From the NCBI RefSeq assembly GCF_000308535.1, contig NZ_BAFW01000202.1, positions 1 through 45,320 on the forward strand: a stretch of 45,320 nt of DNA. The letters run 5' to 3'. The notes below the pieces were generated by a model. It did no database searches, was not told where the DNA came from, and saw only the letters and a list, made by a program, of their open reading frames with translations. Of this stretch, positions 16,749 to 27,871 are shown piece by piece. The DNA comes from Nocardia cerradoensis NBRC 101014 (lineage in GTDB: Bacteria > Actinomycetota > Actinomycetes > Mycobacteriales > Mycobacteriaceae). Each line of letters starts with the position of its first letter. Position 1 is the stretch's first letter. Both the position numbers and the translations under genes were made by a program.

Positions 16749-18300
16749 CGCAGACCCGGTCCTGATCGTCGGCGGCGGATTGACCGGCCTGACGGCCGCA
16801 CTGTTCCTGAAGCATCAGGGCGTGCCGGTGGTGCTGGTCGAACGCCGGACCACCACCTCGGCCCAGCCGAAGGCGCGCCGGATCAATATCCGCACGATGG
16901 AACTGTTCCGCCGGATCGGTATCGCCGAGGCGGTCGAGCAGGCGGCCCGTGGACTCTCGGCGCATCAGGCGATGGCGGCGGGCCCCACACTGGCCCGGGC
17001 GCAGCGGCTGCCGTTCACATTCCCGGGCGGTCTGCCGGACTGGGATGCGATCACGCCCGCCTCGGCCTGCCTGTGCGCGCAGGATCGGCTGGAACCCGTC
17101 CTGCGCGAGCTGGCGCAGGCACGCGGCTGCGATGTCCGCTTCGGGGTCGAATGCGTCGACATCGCCGAGGACGCCACGGGTCTCACCGCGACACTGTGTA
17201 CGGGCCCGGAACGCGTCGACACCGTGCGAGCGTCGTATCTCGTCGCGGCGGACGGCGCGCACAGCCCGATCCGCGAGCGGCTGAATATCGGCCGCCACGG
17301 CCGCGGCACCCTGGGCCGCGCGGTGAACGTGTATTTCCGCGCGGATCTGGCGGAGTTGGTGCGCGGCCGCGAATTCAACCTGTGCCAGATCGAGAACGAC
17401 CGCATCCCCGGCGCTTTCGCCTCGGTGGACGGTGCCCGGCGATGGATCTTCACCAGTTCGGCAGAGGTCGACCGTCCCGCCGGCCGCTGGCCCGAACTGC
17501 TGCGTGAGGCGATCGGAGTCCCTGACATCGATGTCGAAGTGCTGAGCGTCCTGCCCTGGGAGCCCGGAATGTTCATCGCCGACACGTTCCGGTCGGGCCG
17601 GGTTTTCCTGGCCGGCGACGCGGCGCACGTGATGCCGCCCTACGCGGCCGCGGGCGCCAATACCGGTATCCAGGACGGCCACAACCTGGCCTGGAAACTG
17701 GCGCTGGTGCTGCGTGGCGCGGCGCCGGCACAGTTGCTCGACAGCTACGACAGCGAGCGCCGACCCGTCGGCCGGTACATCGCGGATCAATCCAGTATCC
17801 GAACCGCGAATCTGCGCACCATGACTCGCGAATCCACCGACGGCACACCGCTCGCCGACCCGATCGCCCTGATTCTCGGCACCCGCTACCCCGCGGGCGC
17901 GTTCATCGACGACGACAGTCCGCACACCATGGACCACCTGGATCTGACCGGGCAGCCGGGCACCCGGCTGCCCCACCGCTACCTCGCCGACGGCCGCTCC
18001 ACTCTCGATCTGGTCGGAACGACGTTCACACTGCTGATCGGACCGGATTCGCCGGACTGGCAACTCGGCGATCAGGCCGTCGACATCGTCCGCATGGACC
18101 GATCATGCTGCGCCACCGTCGGTGCGACACCGACGGGCGCGCTTCTGGTCCGCCCGGACCAGGTGATCGCGTGGCGGGTCCCGGCCGCGCCGGACGATCC
18201 CGCCGCCGCCGTGCGCCGTGCTCTGTCCCGAATCCTGAACGGCACCGGCGACGCCATCGATCCGGCAGCCGTGCGCGCCGCCGACTTGACCTCGAGTTGA
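16732..18300 (+). CDS. FAD-dependent monooxygenase, PHBH/PheA type
   Basis: A 522-aa flavoprotein hydroxylase. FAD-binding blocks are VLIVGGGLTGLTAALFL (GxGxxG, near residue 10), YLVAADGAHSPIRERL (DG motif) and VFLAGDAAHVMPPYAAAG (GD motif). A C-terminal thioredoxin-like domain completes the usual length. The family uses NAD(P)H and O2 to hydroxylate aromatic rings, including phenols, polyketides and rifamycins. The ATG at 16732 (next ATG 16735) is the only workable start; both lie between the two operators. Control by the divergent TetR protein is strongly implied. Substrate not predictable. Confidence 0.93.
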   Translation: MMYDVHADPVLIVGGGLTGLTAALFLKHQGVPVVLVERRTTTSAQPKARRINIRTMELFRRIGIAEAVEQAARGLSAHQAMAAGPTLARAQRLPFTFPGGLPDWDAITPASACLCAQDRLEPVLRELAQARGCDVRFGVECVDIAEDATGLTATLCTGPERVDTVRASYLVAADGAHSPIRERLNIGRHGRGTLGRAVNVYFRADLAELVRGREFNLCQIENDRIPGAFASVDGARRWIFTSSAEVDRPAGRWPELLREAIGVPDIDVEVLSVLPWEPGMFIADTFRSGRVFLAGDAAHVMPPYAAAGANTGIQDGHNLAWKLALVLRGAAPAQLLDSYDSERRPVGRYIADQSSIRTANLRTMTRESTDGTPLADPIALILGTRYPAGAFIDDDSPHTMDHLDLTGQPGTRLPHRYLADGRSTLDLVGTTFTLLIGPDSPDWQLGDQAVDIVRMDRSCCATVGATPTGALLVRPDQVIAWRVPAAPDDPAAAVRRALSRILNGTGDAIDPAAVRAADLTSS

Positions 18301-18316
18301 GTTGAGCTTCTAGGTT
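18286..18316 (+). promoter_or_regulatory. MerR/SoxR-type promoter with 19-bp spacer
   Basis: TTGACC (18286-18291) and TAGGTT (18311-18316) are separated by 19 bp, the over-long spacing typical of promoters activated by MerR-family proteins. The spacer region contains CCTCGAGTTGAGTTGAGC (18290-18307), which resembles the SoxR-type operator CCTCAAGTTAACTTGAGG as I remember it. It lies over the 3' end of the monooxygenase gene and points at the small gene at 18355. No merR gene is in the window. Confidence 0.6.
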
Positions 18317-18354
18317 GGCTGTAGCCCGAGCGCCCGACGACACAGGAGCCAGCC

Positions 18355-18789
18355 ATGACACACCGTCCCACCCTCGACGACCCGGCGGCCCGCACCACCG
18401 CACAGCGGGTGGCCGCCGATTTCGCCGCGGAGCTGCAACGCGCGGGCGAGACCGGCGATGCCGATCTCTACGACCACTCCTTCGCCGCGGATGTGCTGTG
18501 GGGCAGCCCGTTCGGCGCCACCGTCGTCGGCTACGACCAGCTCAATCCGATCCACCACCGCCTGATGGCCGGACAGGTGGCACCGCCCTCGACCTTCGAG
18601 GTGGTCACCGCGACCACGCCGGCGCCGGGCGTGGTGGTGGCCCAGATCCGCAGGCGGGCAGCCGATCCCGCCGGCTTCTCCGAGACGGCCCTGTACGTGC
18701 TGGTGGAACGCGACGGGCGGTGGTGGCTCGCGGCCGCTCAGAACACCCCGTTCGAGCCGGAGAAGTCGGCACTGCGGCGCACCGCCTAG
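18355..18789 (+). CDS. SnoaL/DUF4440-like NTF2-fold protein
   Basis: A 144-aa protein with the NTF2-like cone fold pattern: an N-terminal helix (FAAELQRAGETGDADLYDHSF), then FAADVLWGSPFGATVVGYDQL, then strands ending in WWLAAAQNTPFEP. Close families are SgcJ/EcaC and DUF4440, often tied to small-molecule or stress metabolism; no catalytic residues can be named with certainty. A good Shine-Dalgarno (AGGAG) lies 8 nt before the ATG. A 19-bp-spacer promoter upstream suggests induction by a redox- or drug-sensing MerR protein, possibly independent of the TetR-controlled monooxygenase before it. Likely cytoplasmic. Confidence 0.8.
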   Translation: MTHRPTLDDPAARTTAQRVAADFAAELQRAGETGDADLYDHSFAADVLWGSPFGATVVGYDQLNPIHHRLMAGQVAPPSTFEVVTATTPAPGVVVAQIRRRAADPAGFSETALYVLVERDGRWWLAAAQNTPFEPEKSALRRTA

Positions 18790-18795
18790 CCGCCG

Positions 18796-19620
18796 TCACC
18801 GCGACGCGTCGAATACGAACCGCGGGAAATCGCCGACCGGCTCGAAACCGATCTCCTGATAGATCTTGTTCGAGGTCGGGTTGGCGAGATCGGCGAACAG
18901 GCACACCTGGGAGCCGCTGTCGCGCAGTACTTTCGACACCTGGGCGGTGGCGGCCGCAGCGTACCCGCGGCGGCGGAATTCGGGCGGAGTGTAGACCGGC
19001 CCGATGCGGGTCCAGCCGTATGCGCGCCGCTGATGCGCGACCACGGATACCGGCGTACCCGCGTCCTCCCACAGCCACCACTGCCCCGCGACGATCCGAT
19101 CGGGGACCGCACGCGGGTCGGGACCGATATCCTCCTCGCGCCGCATGCGCTCGGCCCAGCGAACACACTGATCGATGTCGGCGTCGCCGGCGCGGCGGGC
19201 GATACCGGGCACGGCGGGGAGCCGCAGTTCCCCGAGGCGATAGAGCCGCGTCGTCCATTGCAACCGAAAGGCATTGCCGGACAGTCGTTGCCAATGGCCG
19301 GCGAATTCCGATGCGGAGCGCGGATCTCCCTCGACCGCGACGACGGCGGGGTCCCGGTCGAACAGGGCCGCGGCCACCCCGGGCAGCGCCGGTGCGGGTA
19401 TATCACCCAGATATGCGCCGTGCCCGGGAGTGTCGAGGGCGACGCCCACCACCGCATCGCCGTCGCAGACCATGGCGAATACCGGTTCGATCGTCATCGC
19501 CCCGGCCACACCGTTGCGGACCATGGTGGCAATCACGGTGTGGCGCAGGGGGTCTCGCGCCAGACAGTGCCCGGCGCGGGTGTGGAACTCGAACGGGTCC
19601 GTGGTCAGCTCGATCCGCAT
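18796..19620 (-). CDS. GNAT-family N-acetyltransferase
   Basis: A 274-aa protein whose C-terminal half is a GNAT domain. The acetyl-CoA pyrophosphate loop is RRRGYAAAATAQVSKVLRDS (the R/Q-x-x-G-x-A pattern). It follows strand IGPVYTPPEF and precedes NPTSNKIYQEIGFEPVGDF, a typical GNAT end. The N-terminal half (about 1-130) is a weaker GNAT-like repeat of unknown substrate. I chose ATG 19620 over an in-frame TTG (19629); TACCGT lies 8 nt upstream, fitting a leaderless start. It converges with the DUF4440-like gene with 6 bp between stops. Acceptor unknown. Confidence 0.85.
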   Translation of the reverse strand: MRIELTTDPFEFHTRAGHCLARDPLRHTVIATMVRNGVAGAMTIEPVFAMVCDGDAVVGVALDTPGHGAYLGDIPAPALPGVAAALFDRDPAVVAVEGDPRSASEFAGHWQRLSGNAFRLQWTTRLYRLGELRLPAVPGIARRAGDADIDQCVRWAERMRREEDIGPDPRAVPDRIVAGQWWLWEDAGTPVSVVAHQRRAYGWTRIGPVYTPPEFRRRGYAAAATAQVSKVLRDSGSQVCLFADLANPTSNKIYQEIGFEPVGDFPRFVFDASR

Positions 19621-19682
19621 GCCGACCAACGGTAGGCCCGTCGGAGCACGTCTCCCACCGATTTTTCCCGACGGGGCGACTC

Positions 19683-19934
19683 TCAGGCCGATGGTTGCCC
19701 GTCGGCGCGAAGTTTCAGCAGGACCAGACCGGCGGTGCAGGCCAGAATCAGTCCGGCGACAGTGATTTCGACACGAAGGCCCGCGATGCCGAGCACCGCA
19801 CCGACCAATCCGCCGAGGAAGATCAACCAGGCCGCGATGCGGGAGGTGATCGTCCAGGCGCTGCGTCCGGATCCGGCGGCAGCCGAATCACCCTGTGACA
19901 CCGCGCGCGTGGGGGATGTCGAATAAGCTCCCAT
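19683..19934 (-). CDS. Small membrane protein with two helices
   Basis: An 83-aa protein not assigned to a family. After about 38 polar residues there are two hydrophobic segments, AAWLIFLGGLVGAVLGIAGL and VAGLILACTAGLVLL, with a short link (RVEIT) and a charged tail. It should sit in the inner membrane. I chose ATG 19934 because GAGGAG lies 5 nt before it; a longer reading to 20006 has no such support. It diverges from the lipoprotein-like gene at 20220. The intervening 285 bp is unusually AT-rich for this DNA (around 20075-20140) and probably holds both promoters. Confidence 0.65.
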   Translation of the reverse strand: MGAYSTSPTRAVSQGDSAAAGSGRSAWTITSRIAAWLIFLGGLVGAVLGIAGLRVEITVAGLILACTAGLVLLKLRADGQPSA

Positions 19935-20219
19935 CACTACTCCTCGATGACGCCCACCGAGACTGTCGAAACGTCCGTTTCGCCCGGCAAATAACACGCG
20001 TCTCACATGTAACTTCGCTCACACGGTACGTGCCCGTCACCGAATCTCCACGCGACACGTGCCCCCGACACGCCGAACGTAATTACTTCGTTATGTGAAG
20101 CGTTGGCTTTTCACGTTACCGTCCGGTATTTTGCGGACCGACCGGCATGCCTGGCCCCGGGTTGCGACTCTCGGTTACTGTGAGGCCACTCGGAAACAGT
20201 TTGAGGGAGCACCACATCC

Positions 20220-20759
20220 ATGGACGACAGGGCGAGCACGGGGGATCGCGTCGATGAAGAGACCCCGGGCCGTCTGAACATGAAGGTCGCGGGGCCCGCA
20301 ATGGCCGCCGGTGCGGTATCGCTGGGTTTGGTGTTGATCGGCGCGTGCGGGATCGGCCATAAGGACGTCTACGTCGCACCGCCACCGCTCGCCGCGGATC
20401 TGCAGGTGGCCACCACGCCGATCACACGCAGCGGCACCACCACCGCCCCCGCGGTGATCATTCCGCCCTCCCCCACCTGGCGCGTCGCGGTGAATACGCC
20501 GGCCCGGCGCACCACCTCCGCGACGTCCACCAGCACCACGACCGAGGCCGACCCGAGCTATACGGCGTTCGCACCGCCCGCGCCGACCACCACGACGCAG
20601 ACTCCCGCCCCGACCACGGAACCGTCCGCCGGCGAACCCTCCGCCGATTCCGAGTCCCCGACGACCACGCGGCCACATCACACGCCGCGCACGGTCGAGG
20701 AATCCGAACCTACGACCGATTCCTACCGCGCGCCGACCATCGAGGACGCCGGCAACTGA
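20220..20759 (+). CDS. Thr/Pro-rich exported (lipo)protein, hypothetical
   Basis: A 179-aa protein. A hydrophobic stretch (AGAVSLGLVLIGAC, about residues 30-43) ends in LIGAC, a fair lipobox with Cys43 as lipidation site. The rest is Thr/Pro/Ser/Ala-rich with TTT and PTTT runs and looks like a disordered wall-spanning stalk. The first ATG (20220) has GAGGGAG 10 nt upstream but gives about 20 polar residues before the signal core. An internal ATG (20280) would give a standard 22-residue lipoprotein signal. Either is possible. No known family; likely cell envelope. Confidence 0.6.
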   Translation: MDDRASTGDRVDEETPGRLNMKVAGPAMAAGAVSLGLVLIGACGIGHKDVYVAPPPLAADLQVATTPITRSGTTTAPAVIIPPSPTWRVAVNTPARRTTSATSTSTTTEADPSYTAFAPPAPTTTTQTPAPTTEPSAGEPSADSESPTTTRPHHTPRTVEESEPTTDSYRAPTIEDAGN

Positions 20760-20773
20760 TCGGCACACCGAAA

Positions 20774-20812
20774 AGGGTGGCGGCCGCGCGGATTAGCGAC
20801 GACCACCACCCT
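20774..20812. terminator. Weak inverted repeat between convergent genes
   Basis: AGGGTGG (20774-20780) pairs with CCACCCT (20806-20812) over a 25-nt loop in the 75-bp gap between the stops at 20759 and 20835. The long loop makes it a weak terminator candidate. Confidence 0.3.
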
Positions 20813-20834
20813 CACCGGTGTCCCGGCGTGCGGA

Positions 20835-21968
20835 TCAGAGTTCGACCAGGCCGTAGTCCCCGACCCGGCTGCTCAGCACGCCCAGATGTTCGCGCCGGCC
20901 ACCGAAGGTCTGGTCCACGGCGGTGAGCCGGGCGACGTAGTGGCTGACCGGATATTCGGTGGTGATACCGATTCCACCGTGCATCTGCACCGCTTCCTGC
21001 CCGATGTGGCGGGCGCCGCGGCCGACCTGGAGGCGGGCCCGCGACAGCGCGATCGGATCGACCGTGCCCTCGGCCAGCGAGGCGGTCGCGTAGAAGCTCA
21101 TGCTGCGAGCCAGTTCCATCGCGACGTACATATCGGCGGCGCGCTGGGTCAGGGTCTGGAACTTCGAGAGCGTGACCCCGAACTGCTTGCGCGTCTTGAG
21201 ATATTCGGTGGTCAGCCGCAGCGCCTCACCCATCGCGCCGATCGATTCCGCGCACAGGCTCGCCTGGGCGGTCGCGATGGCGGTGGCGACGGCCTCGGTG
21301 ACATCGCCGGCCTCGGCGGCGCCGAGCAGTTCGGCCGGAGCCGAGGCGAATTCGATCTGCGCACCCCGGCGTCCGTCGAACGTGCGGTAGGCGGTGCGGG
21401 ACACGCCCTCGGCACCGGCGGCCACCAGGAACAGCCGCAGTACACCGTCGGGTCCGACAGCGGTGACGACCAGCTCGTCGGCGCAATCACCGTGCGGCAC
21501 CCGGCTTTTCACACCGGAGAGCCGATAGCCGTCGCCATCGGCGGCGGCCGTGGTCGCGACCGTGATATCCGGCCAGCGCGAACCGGCCTCCTCGTGCGCG
21601 AAGGCCAGCAGCCGGGATCCACCGGCCACCTCCGGCAGAATCCGCTGCCGCTGGTCGGCGGTGCCGAGCGAGGCGATCAGACCGCCGGGCAACAGGACCG
21701 CGTCCAGCAAGGGTTCGGGAGCGAGACGGCGGCCGACCTCCTCCATGACGACCATCGTCTCCACGGGCCCGGCGCCGACGCCGCCGTCCTCCTCGCTGAA
21801 AGACAGTCCGAGAACACCCAATTCGGCCAGCTGCGACCAGACGTCGCGACTCCAGCCGAGTTCGGTGTCGAGTACCTTCAGCCGGCTCTCCGGGTCGTAG
21901 GCACGGGCCAGCAGATCACGCACCGTCTCACCCAGCATGACCTGTTCATCGGTCAGTTCGAAATCCAT
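20835..21968 (-). CDS. Acyl-CoA dehydrogenase, second subunit of a FadE pair
   Basis: A 377-aa acyl-CoA dehydrogenase-fold protein. It has the N-terminal helical part (MDFELTDEQVMLGETVRDLL), a divergent middle beta domain, and C-terminal blocks TRKQFGVTLSKFQTL and QMHGGIGITTEYPVSHY, which contact FAD. It lies 9 bp after a longer dehydrogenase gene. Such side-by-side pairs (FadE26/27, FadE28/29 in M. tuberculosis) form alpha2beta2 enzymes acting on steroid or other bulky acyl-CoAs. The middle domain is poorly conserved, suggesting this subunit does not bind acyl-CoA in the normal way; that is inference by analogy. Confidence 0.88.
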   Translation of the reverse strand: MDFELTDEQVMLGETVRDLLARAYDPESRLKVLDTELGWSRDVWSQLAELGVLGLSFSEEDGGVGAGPVETMVVMEEVGRRLAPEPLLDAVLLPGGLIASLGTADQRQRILPEVAGGSRLLAFAHEEAGSRWPDITVATTAAADGDGYRLSGVKSRVPHGDCADELVVTAVGPDGVLRLFLVAAGAEGVSRTAYRTFDGRRGAQIEFASAPAELLGAAEAGDVTEAVATAIATAQASLCAESIGAMGEALRLTTEYLKTRKQFGVTLSKFQTLTQRAADMYVAMELARSMSFYATASLAEGTVDPIALSRARLQVGRGARHIGQEAVQMHGGIGITTEYPVSHYVARLTAVDQTFGGRREHLGVLSSRVGDYGLVEL

Positions 21969-21977
21969 GGCAGCGCC

Positions 21978-23150
<1,173 letters not shown>

Positions 23151-23170
23151 GGGCATCTCCCACCGTATTT

Positions 23171-23193
23171 CGTAGGTCCGAATCGAATCTACG
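23171..23193. promoter_or_regulatory. 23-bp dyad upstream of the FadE pair
   Basis: CGTAG (23171-23175) and CTACG (23189-23193) are the outer arms; inside, CGA pairs with TCG around the centre. Nine of eleven base pairs match about the central A (23182). It starts 21 bp upstream of the ATG at 23150. On the minus strand it contains TAGATT (23191-23186), a plausible -10. It looks like a TetR-type operator; no dedicated regulator gene is adjacent. Confidence 0.5.
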
Positions 23194-23429
23194 CCTCGAA
23201 TCGAACCGCTCGTCGACCGGATCATAAACGACGAATCGCGCCCGATGCCGCGATCCCGAGTGGTCCGCTTCCGCGGCTCTCAGGAAGGAACCTTTAGGTT
23301 GCGGCGAAATGGCCGTACCCTGCGCAATTCGCCATGCACGGATTAAGTTAATCGAAATTCGCATGGGTTCCGACGGTTTCCCCGCCACGGTAAACGCTCT
23401 GGGCGAGCCACGCCGGATCGCGGACCGGT

Positions 23430-23456
23430 TTGCCGTTTCGGCAAGAATTCTTGCCG
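23430..23456. promoter_or_regulatory. Three alternating TTGCCG half-sites with 18-bp perfect palindrome
   Basis: TTGCCG (23430-23435), CGGCAA (23439-23444) and TTGCCG (23451-23456) alternate in direction. The last two form the perfect palindrome CGGCAAGAATTCTTGCCG. The block lies 67 bp before the methyltransferase ATG. The rest of the 23194-23523 gap is ordinary intergenic DNA with repeated CGAATCG words and no gene. Confidence 0.5.
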
Positions 23457-23523
23457 GATTTCCGGCGCGCCGGTGATTCTGGGCGCAGGTGCCGCCCGGG
23501 CGCCCCGAGCGACGAGGAGTCTC

Positions 23524-24161
23524 ATGTCCGCCACATCACCCACCGAGCCCGCGGTGTTCTGGGAGCAGCGGTATCGCGGCAGCGACCGAGTCTGGAGCGG
23601 GAATCCGAATCCGTTGCTGGTCCGCGAGACCGCGGAGCTCCGGCCGGGCCGCGCCCTGGATCTGGGCTGCGGCGAAGGCGCCGACGCGGTCTGGCTGGCC
23701 GGGCAGGGCTGGCAGGTGACCGGCGTCGACATCTCGCAGACCGCGCTGGAACGCGCCGCGGCCCATGCCGAGCAGGCCGGCGTGAGCGAGCGCGTCTCGT
23801 GGGAACGCCACGAACTCGGGCGCACCTTCCCGGACGGCGGCTACGACCTGATCAACGCCCAGTTCCTGCAGTCACCGGTGGCCCTGGATCAGGACGGCGT
23901 CCTGCGCCGGGCCGCCGACGCGGTGGCACCCGGCGGCACGCTGCTGATCGTCATGCACGCCGGTTGGCCGACCTGGATGACGCCCGAGGAACATCCGTTC
24001 GACGCCATCTTCCCCACCCTCGACGGCGTGCTGCACGCCCTGCGCCTCGGTGCGGAATGGACCGTTCGCACCTGCGAGCCGGTCGAACGCACGCTGACCT
24101 CCCCCGACGGCCGCTCCGGCACCCGGGCCGACAACGTCTGGCGCCTCTTCCGCGCCGGTGA

Positions 24162-24165
<4 letters not shown>
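23524..24165 (+). CDS. Class I SAM-dependent methyltransferase
   Basis: A 213-aa protein. Motif I is ALDLGCGEGADAVWLA, followed by VTGVDIS (acidic end of strand 2), NAQFLQ and the later strand GGTLLIVMHAG. The opening FWEQRYRGSDRVWSGNPNPLL is common in the tellurite-resistance-TehB-like and thiopurine-type branch of small methyltransferases. The acceptor is unknown. ATG 23524 has GAGGAG 5 nt before it, deciding against longer readings. A palindromic block upstream hints at a dedicated regulator. The gene converges with the DEAD-box helicase gene; the two stop codons share one CTAG (24162-24165). Confidence 0.88.
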
Positions 24166-26012
<1,847 letters not shown>

Positions 26013-26076
26013 ATTGACCAGCAGTTTAATGCCTTGCGGTGGCCGCCCGGACCATCGGGCCAATACGGTGAGACCT

Positions 26077-27195
26077 ATGCAACCGCAGCAGCCGCCCTTG
26101 CGCGACGTTCCGGAATCCGCCGAACCCCTGCGGCCCACCGCATCTGCGCCCGCCGAGCCGAATTCTCACGACGGCGCCGGCGCACTCGTGAGTGACGAAT
26201 CCGACACTGCGGACGCACCCGGAACCGCCCGCCCCGACGCCGGAACCTCCACCGCCGACCCGATCGGCAGCCCCGTCCCGATCGTGATCACCTACTCCAC
26301 CACCGCGGAGGCCGGGCGGCCCGCTCCCGCGGTGGCCGGTGGACTCGAATCCCGGCCCGCCGCCCGACCCGCACCCGCCCCGGCTCCTGCGCAGGCGGTC
26401 GATATCGCGGTCGTGCAATTCGGGCCGTACACCGACAAGGCCGCCAACCTCGCCGCGCTACGCGACCATGTTCGCGCCGCCGCCGAGCACGGGGCGAAAG
26501 TCGTTGTCGCACCGGAATATTCGATGTTCGCGGTGAAACGGCTGGACGAACGGGTGGTGGCGGCGGCCGAGCCGATCACCGGCCCGTGGGTGAGCGAATT
26601 GCGCGGGCTCGCCGCCGAATTCGGGGTGCACGTGGTCGCCGGCGTCGTCGAGGCGCCGGGCGGGCAGATCACCGACCGCATCTACAACACCCTGATCGCG
26701 GCCGGTCCCGATGCCGAGTTCGCGGCGGTCTATCGCAAGGTGCATCTCTACGACGCGTTCGGATTCCGCGAATCGGAGGTGGTCGCACCCGGCCCGATCG
26801 AGGATCCCGCCACCTTCACCGTCGACGGCGTCACCTTCGGCCTGCAGACCTGCTTCGACCTGCGCTTCCCGGAGGGCTGCCGCCGGGTGGCCACCGCGGG
26901 CGCGCAGGTGTTGCTCCTTCCCGCGCAATGGATTCCGGGACCGGGCAAGCTGGATCAGTGGACCACGCTGCTGCGCGCCCGTGCCATCGAGAACACGGTC
27001 TACGTGGCCGCGGCGGACCACTGCGCCCCGCGCGGCGCGGGTGCGTCGATGATCGTGGACCCCTCCGGCAATCTGCTCGCCGAACTCGGTGATGCCCCCG
27101 GTATCGCCACCAGCCGCGTCGACCTCGATCACCTGCGGCAGATCCGCACCACCAACCCGAGCCTGAGCCTGCGCCGATTCACGGTCGAGCCATAG
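26077..27195 (+). CDS. Nitrilase-superfamily carbon-nitrogen hydrolase with long N-terminal tail
   Basis: A 372-aa protein. Residues 108-372 are a complete carbon-nitrogen hydrolase with the catalytic triad Glu147 (VVAPEYSM), Lys221 (YRKVHLYDAFG) and Cys259 (LQTCFDLRFPE). The family cleaves amides, including deaminated glutathione and omega-amides. Residues 1-107 are Pro/Ala-rich and disordered, absent from typical members of about 270 aa. The ATG at 26077 has TACGGT 7 nt upstream, supporting a leaderless start; a shorter start at an internal GTG (for example about 26284) cannot be excluded. Followed 12 bp later by the phosphoribosyltransferase gene. Confidence 0.87.
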   Translation: MQPQQPPLRDVPESAEPLRPTASAPAEPNSHDGAGALVSDESDTADAPGTARPDAGTSTADPIGSPVPIVITYSTTAEAGRPAPAVAGGLESRPAARPAPAPAPAQAVDIAVVQFGPYTDKAANLAALRDHVRAAAEHGAKVVVAPEYSMFAVKRLDERVVAAAEPITGPWVSELRGLAAEFGVHVVAGVVEAPGGQITDRIYNTLIAAGPDAEFAAVYRKVHLYDAFGFRESEVVAPGPIEDPATFTVDGVTFGLQTCFDLRFPEGCRRVATAGAQVLLLPAQWIPGPGKLDQWTTLLRARAIENTVYVAAADHCAPRGAGASMIVDPSGNLLAELGDAPGIATSRVDLDHLRQIRTTNPSLSLRRFTVEP

Positions 27196-27207
27196 ACTGG
27201 TGGCACC

Positions 27208-27852
27208 ATGATCTATCCGGATCGTCGGTCGGCCGGTCGCACGCTGGGTGAATCGCTGTCGCACCTGCGGGCGTGGCATCCCCTGGTGCTGGGACTGCCG
27301 CGCGGCGGGGTGCCGGTCGCGGCCGCGGTGCGCGAGGTCATCGGCGGGGATCTGGATGTGCTGCTCGTCCGGAAACTCGGGGTGCCGTGGCAACCCGAAC
27401 TGGCGATGGGGGCCATCGGCGAGGACGGGGTCCGGGTCCTCAACGAGGACGTGCTGCGTCAGACCGGCGTGCGAGCCGAACAGATCGCCGCCGTGGAAGA
27501 GGCCGAGCGCGCGGAACTGTCGCGCCGGCAGCGCATGGTGCGCGCGCAGGTGCCGCGGGTGCCGATCGGCGATCGCACGGTGGTGATCGTCGACGACGGA
27601 ATGGCCACGGGCGCGACGGTCGCCGCGGCGTGCCGCGTGGCGCGGTCGCACGGGCCCCGATGGATCACGGTGGCGGTCCCGGTCTCCTCGATCGAGGCGA
27701 TGGAGCGGCTGCGCGGCCTGGCCCGGGAGACGGTGTGCCCGCTGATTCCGCGCTCCCTCGGCGGAGTCGGCGGGGCGTATCGCGATTTCCATCAACTCGA
27801 CGACGAGGAGATGCTGGACCTGCTGCCGACCGCGCATCAGCCCGGCGGCTGA
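27208..27852 (+). CDS. Phosphoribosyltransferase-domain protein
   Basis: A 214-aa protein with the PRTase fold. The PRPP loop is VVIVDDGMATGAT (about residues 126-138). The N-terminal half has LGLPRGGVPVAAAV and DVLLVRKLGVPWQPELAMGA, typical of the stand-alone actinobacterial group whose base substrate is unknown. TAGACT lies 9 nt before ATG 27208, so it may have its own leaderless promoter despite being 12 bp after the nitrilase gene. No purine or pyrimidine genes are near. A scavenging or regulatory role is possible; assignment to a particular nucleobase would be a guess. Confidence 0.88.
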   Translation: MIYPDRRSAGRTLGESLSHLRAWHPLVLGLPRGGVPVAAAVREVIGGDLDVLLVRKLGVPWQPELAMGAIGEDGVRVLNEDVLRQTGVRAEQIAAVEEAERAELSRRQRMVRAQVPRVPIGDRTVVIVDDGMATGATVAAACRVARSHGPRWITVAVPVSSIEAMERLRGLARETVCPLIPRSLGGVGGAYRDFHQLDDEEMLDLLPTAHQPGG

Positions 27853-27871
27853 CGACCCTCGACGGCACGAA

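Noticed and set aside
16684..18063. Upstream continuation of the TetR frame opposite the monooxygenase
   Set aside because: The real regulator starts at GTG 16683 with a strong Shine-Dalgarno; the extension is a shadow of the monooxygenase.
20075..20140. AT-rich patch as a possible transferred element or att site
   Set aside because: Short, no direct repeats or tRNA nearby; best read as a divergent promoter region.
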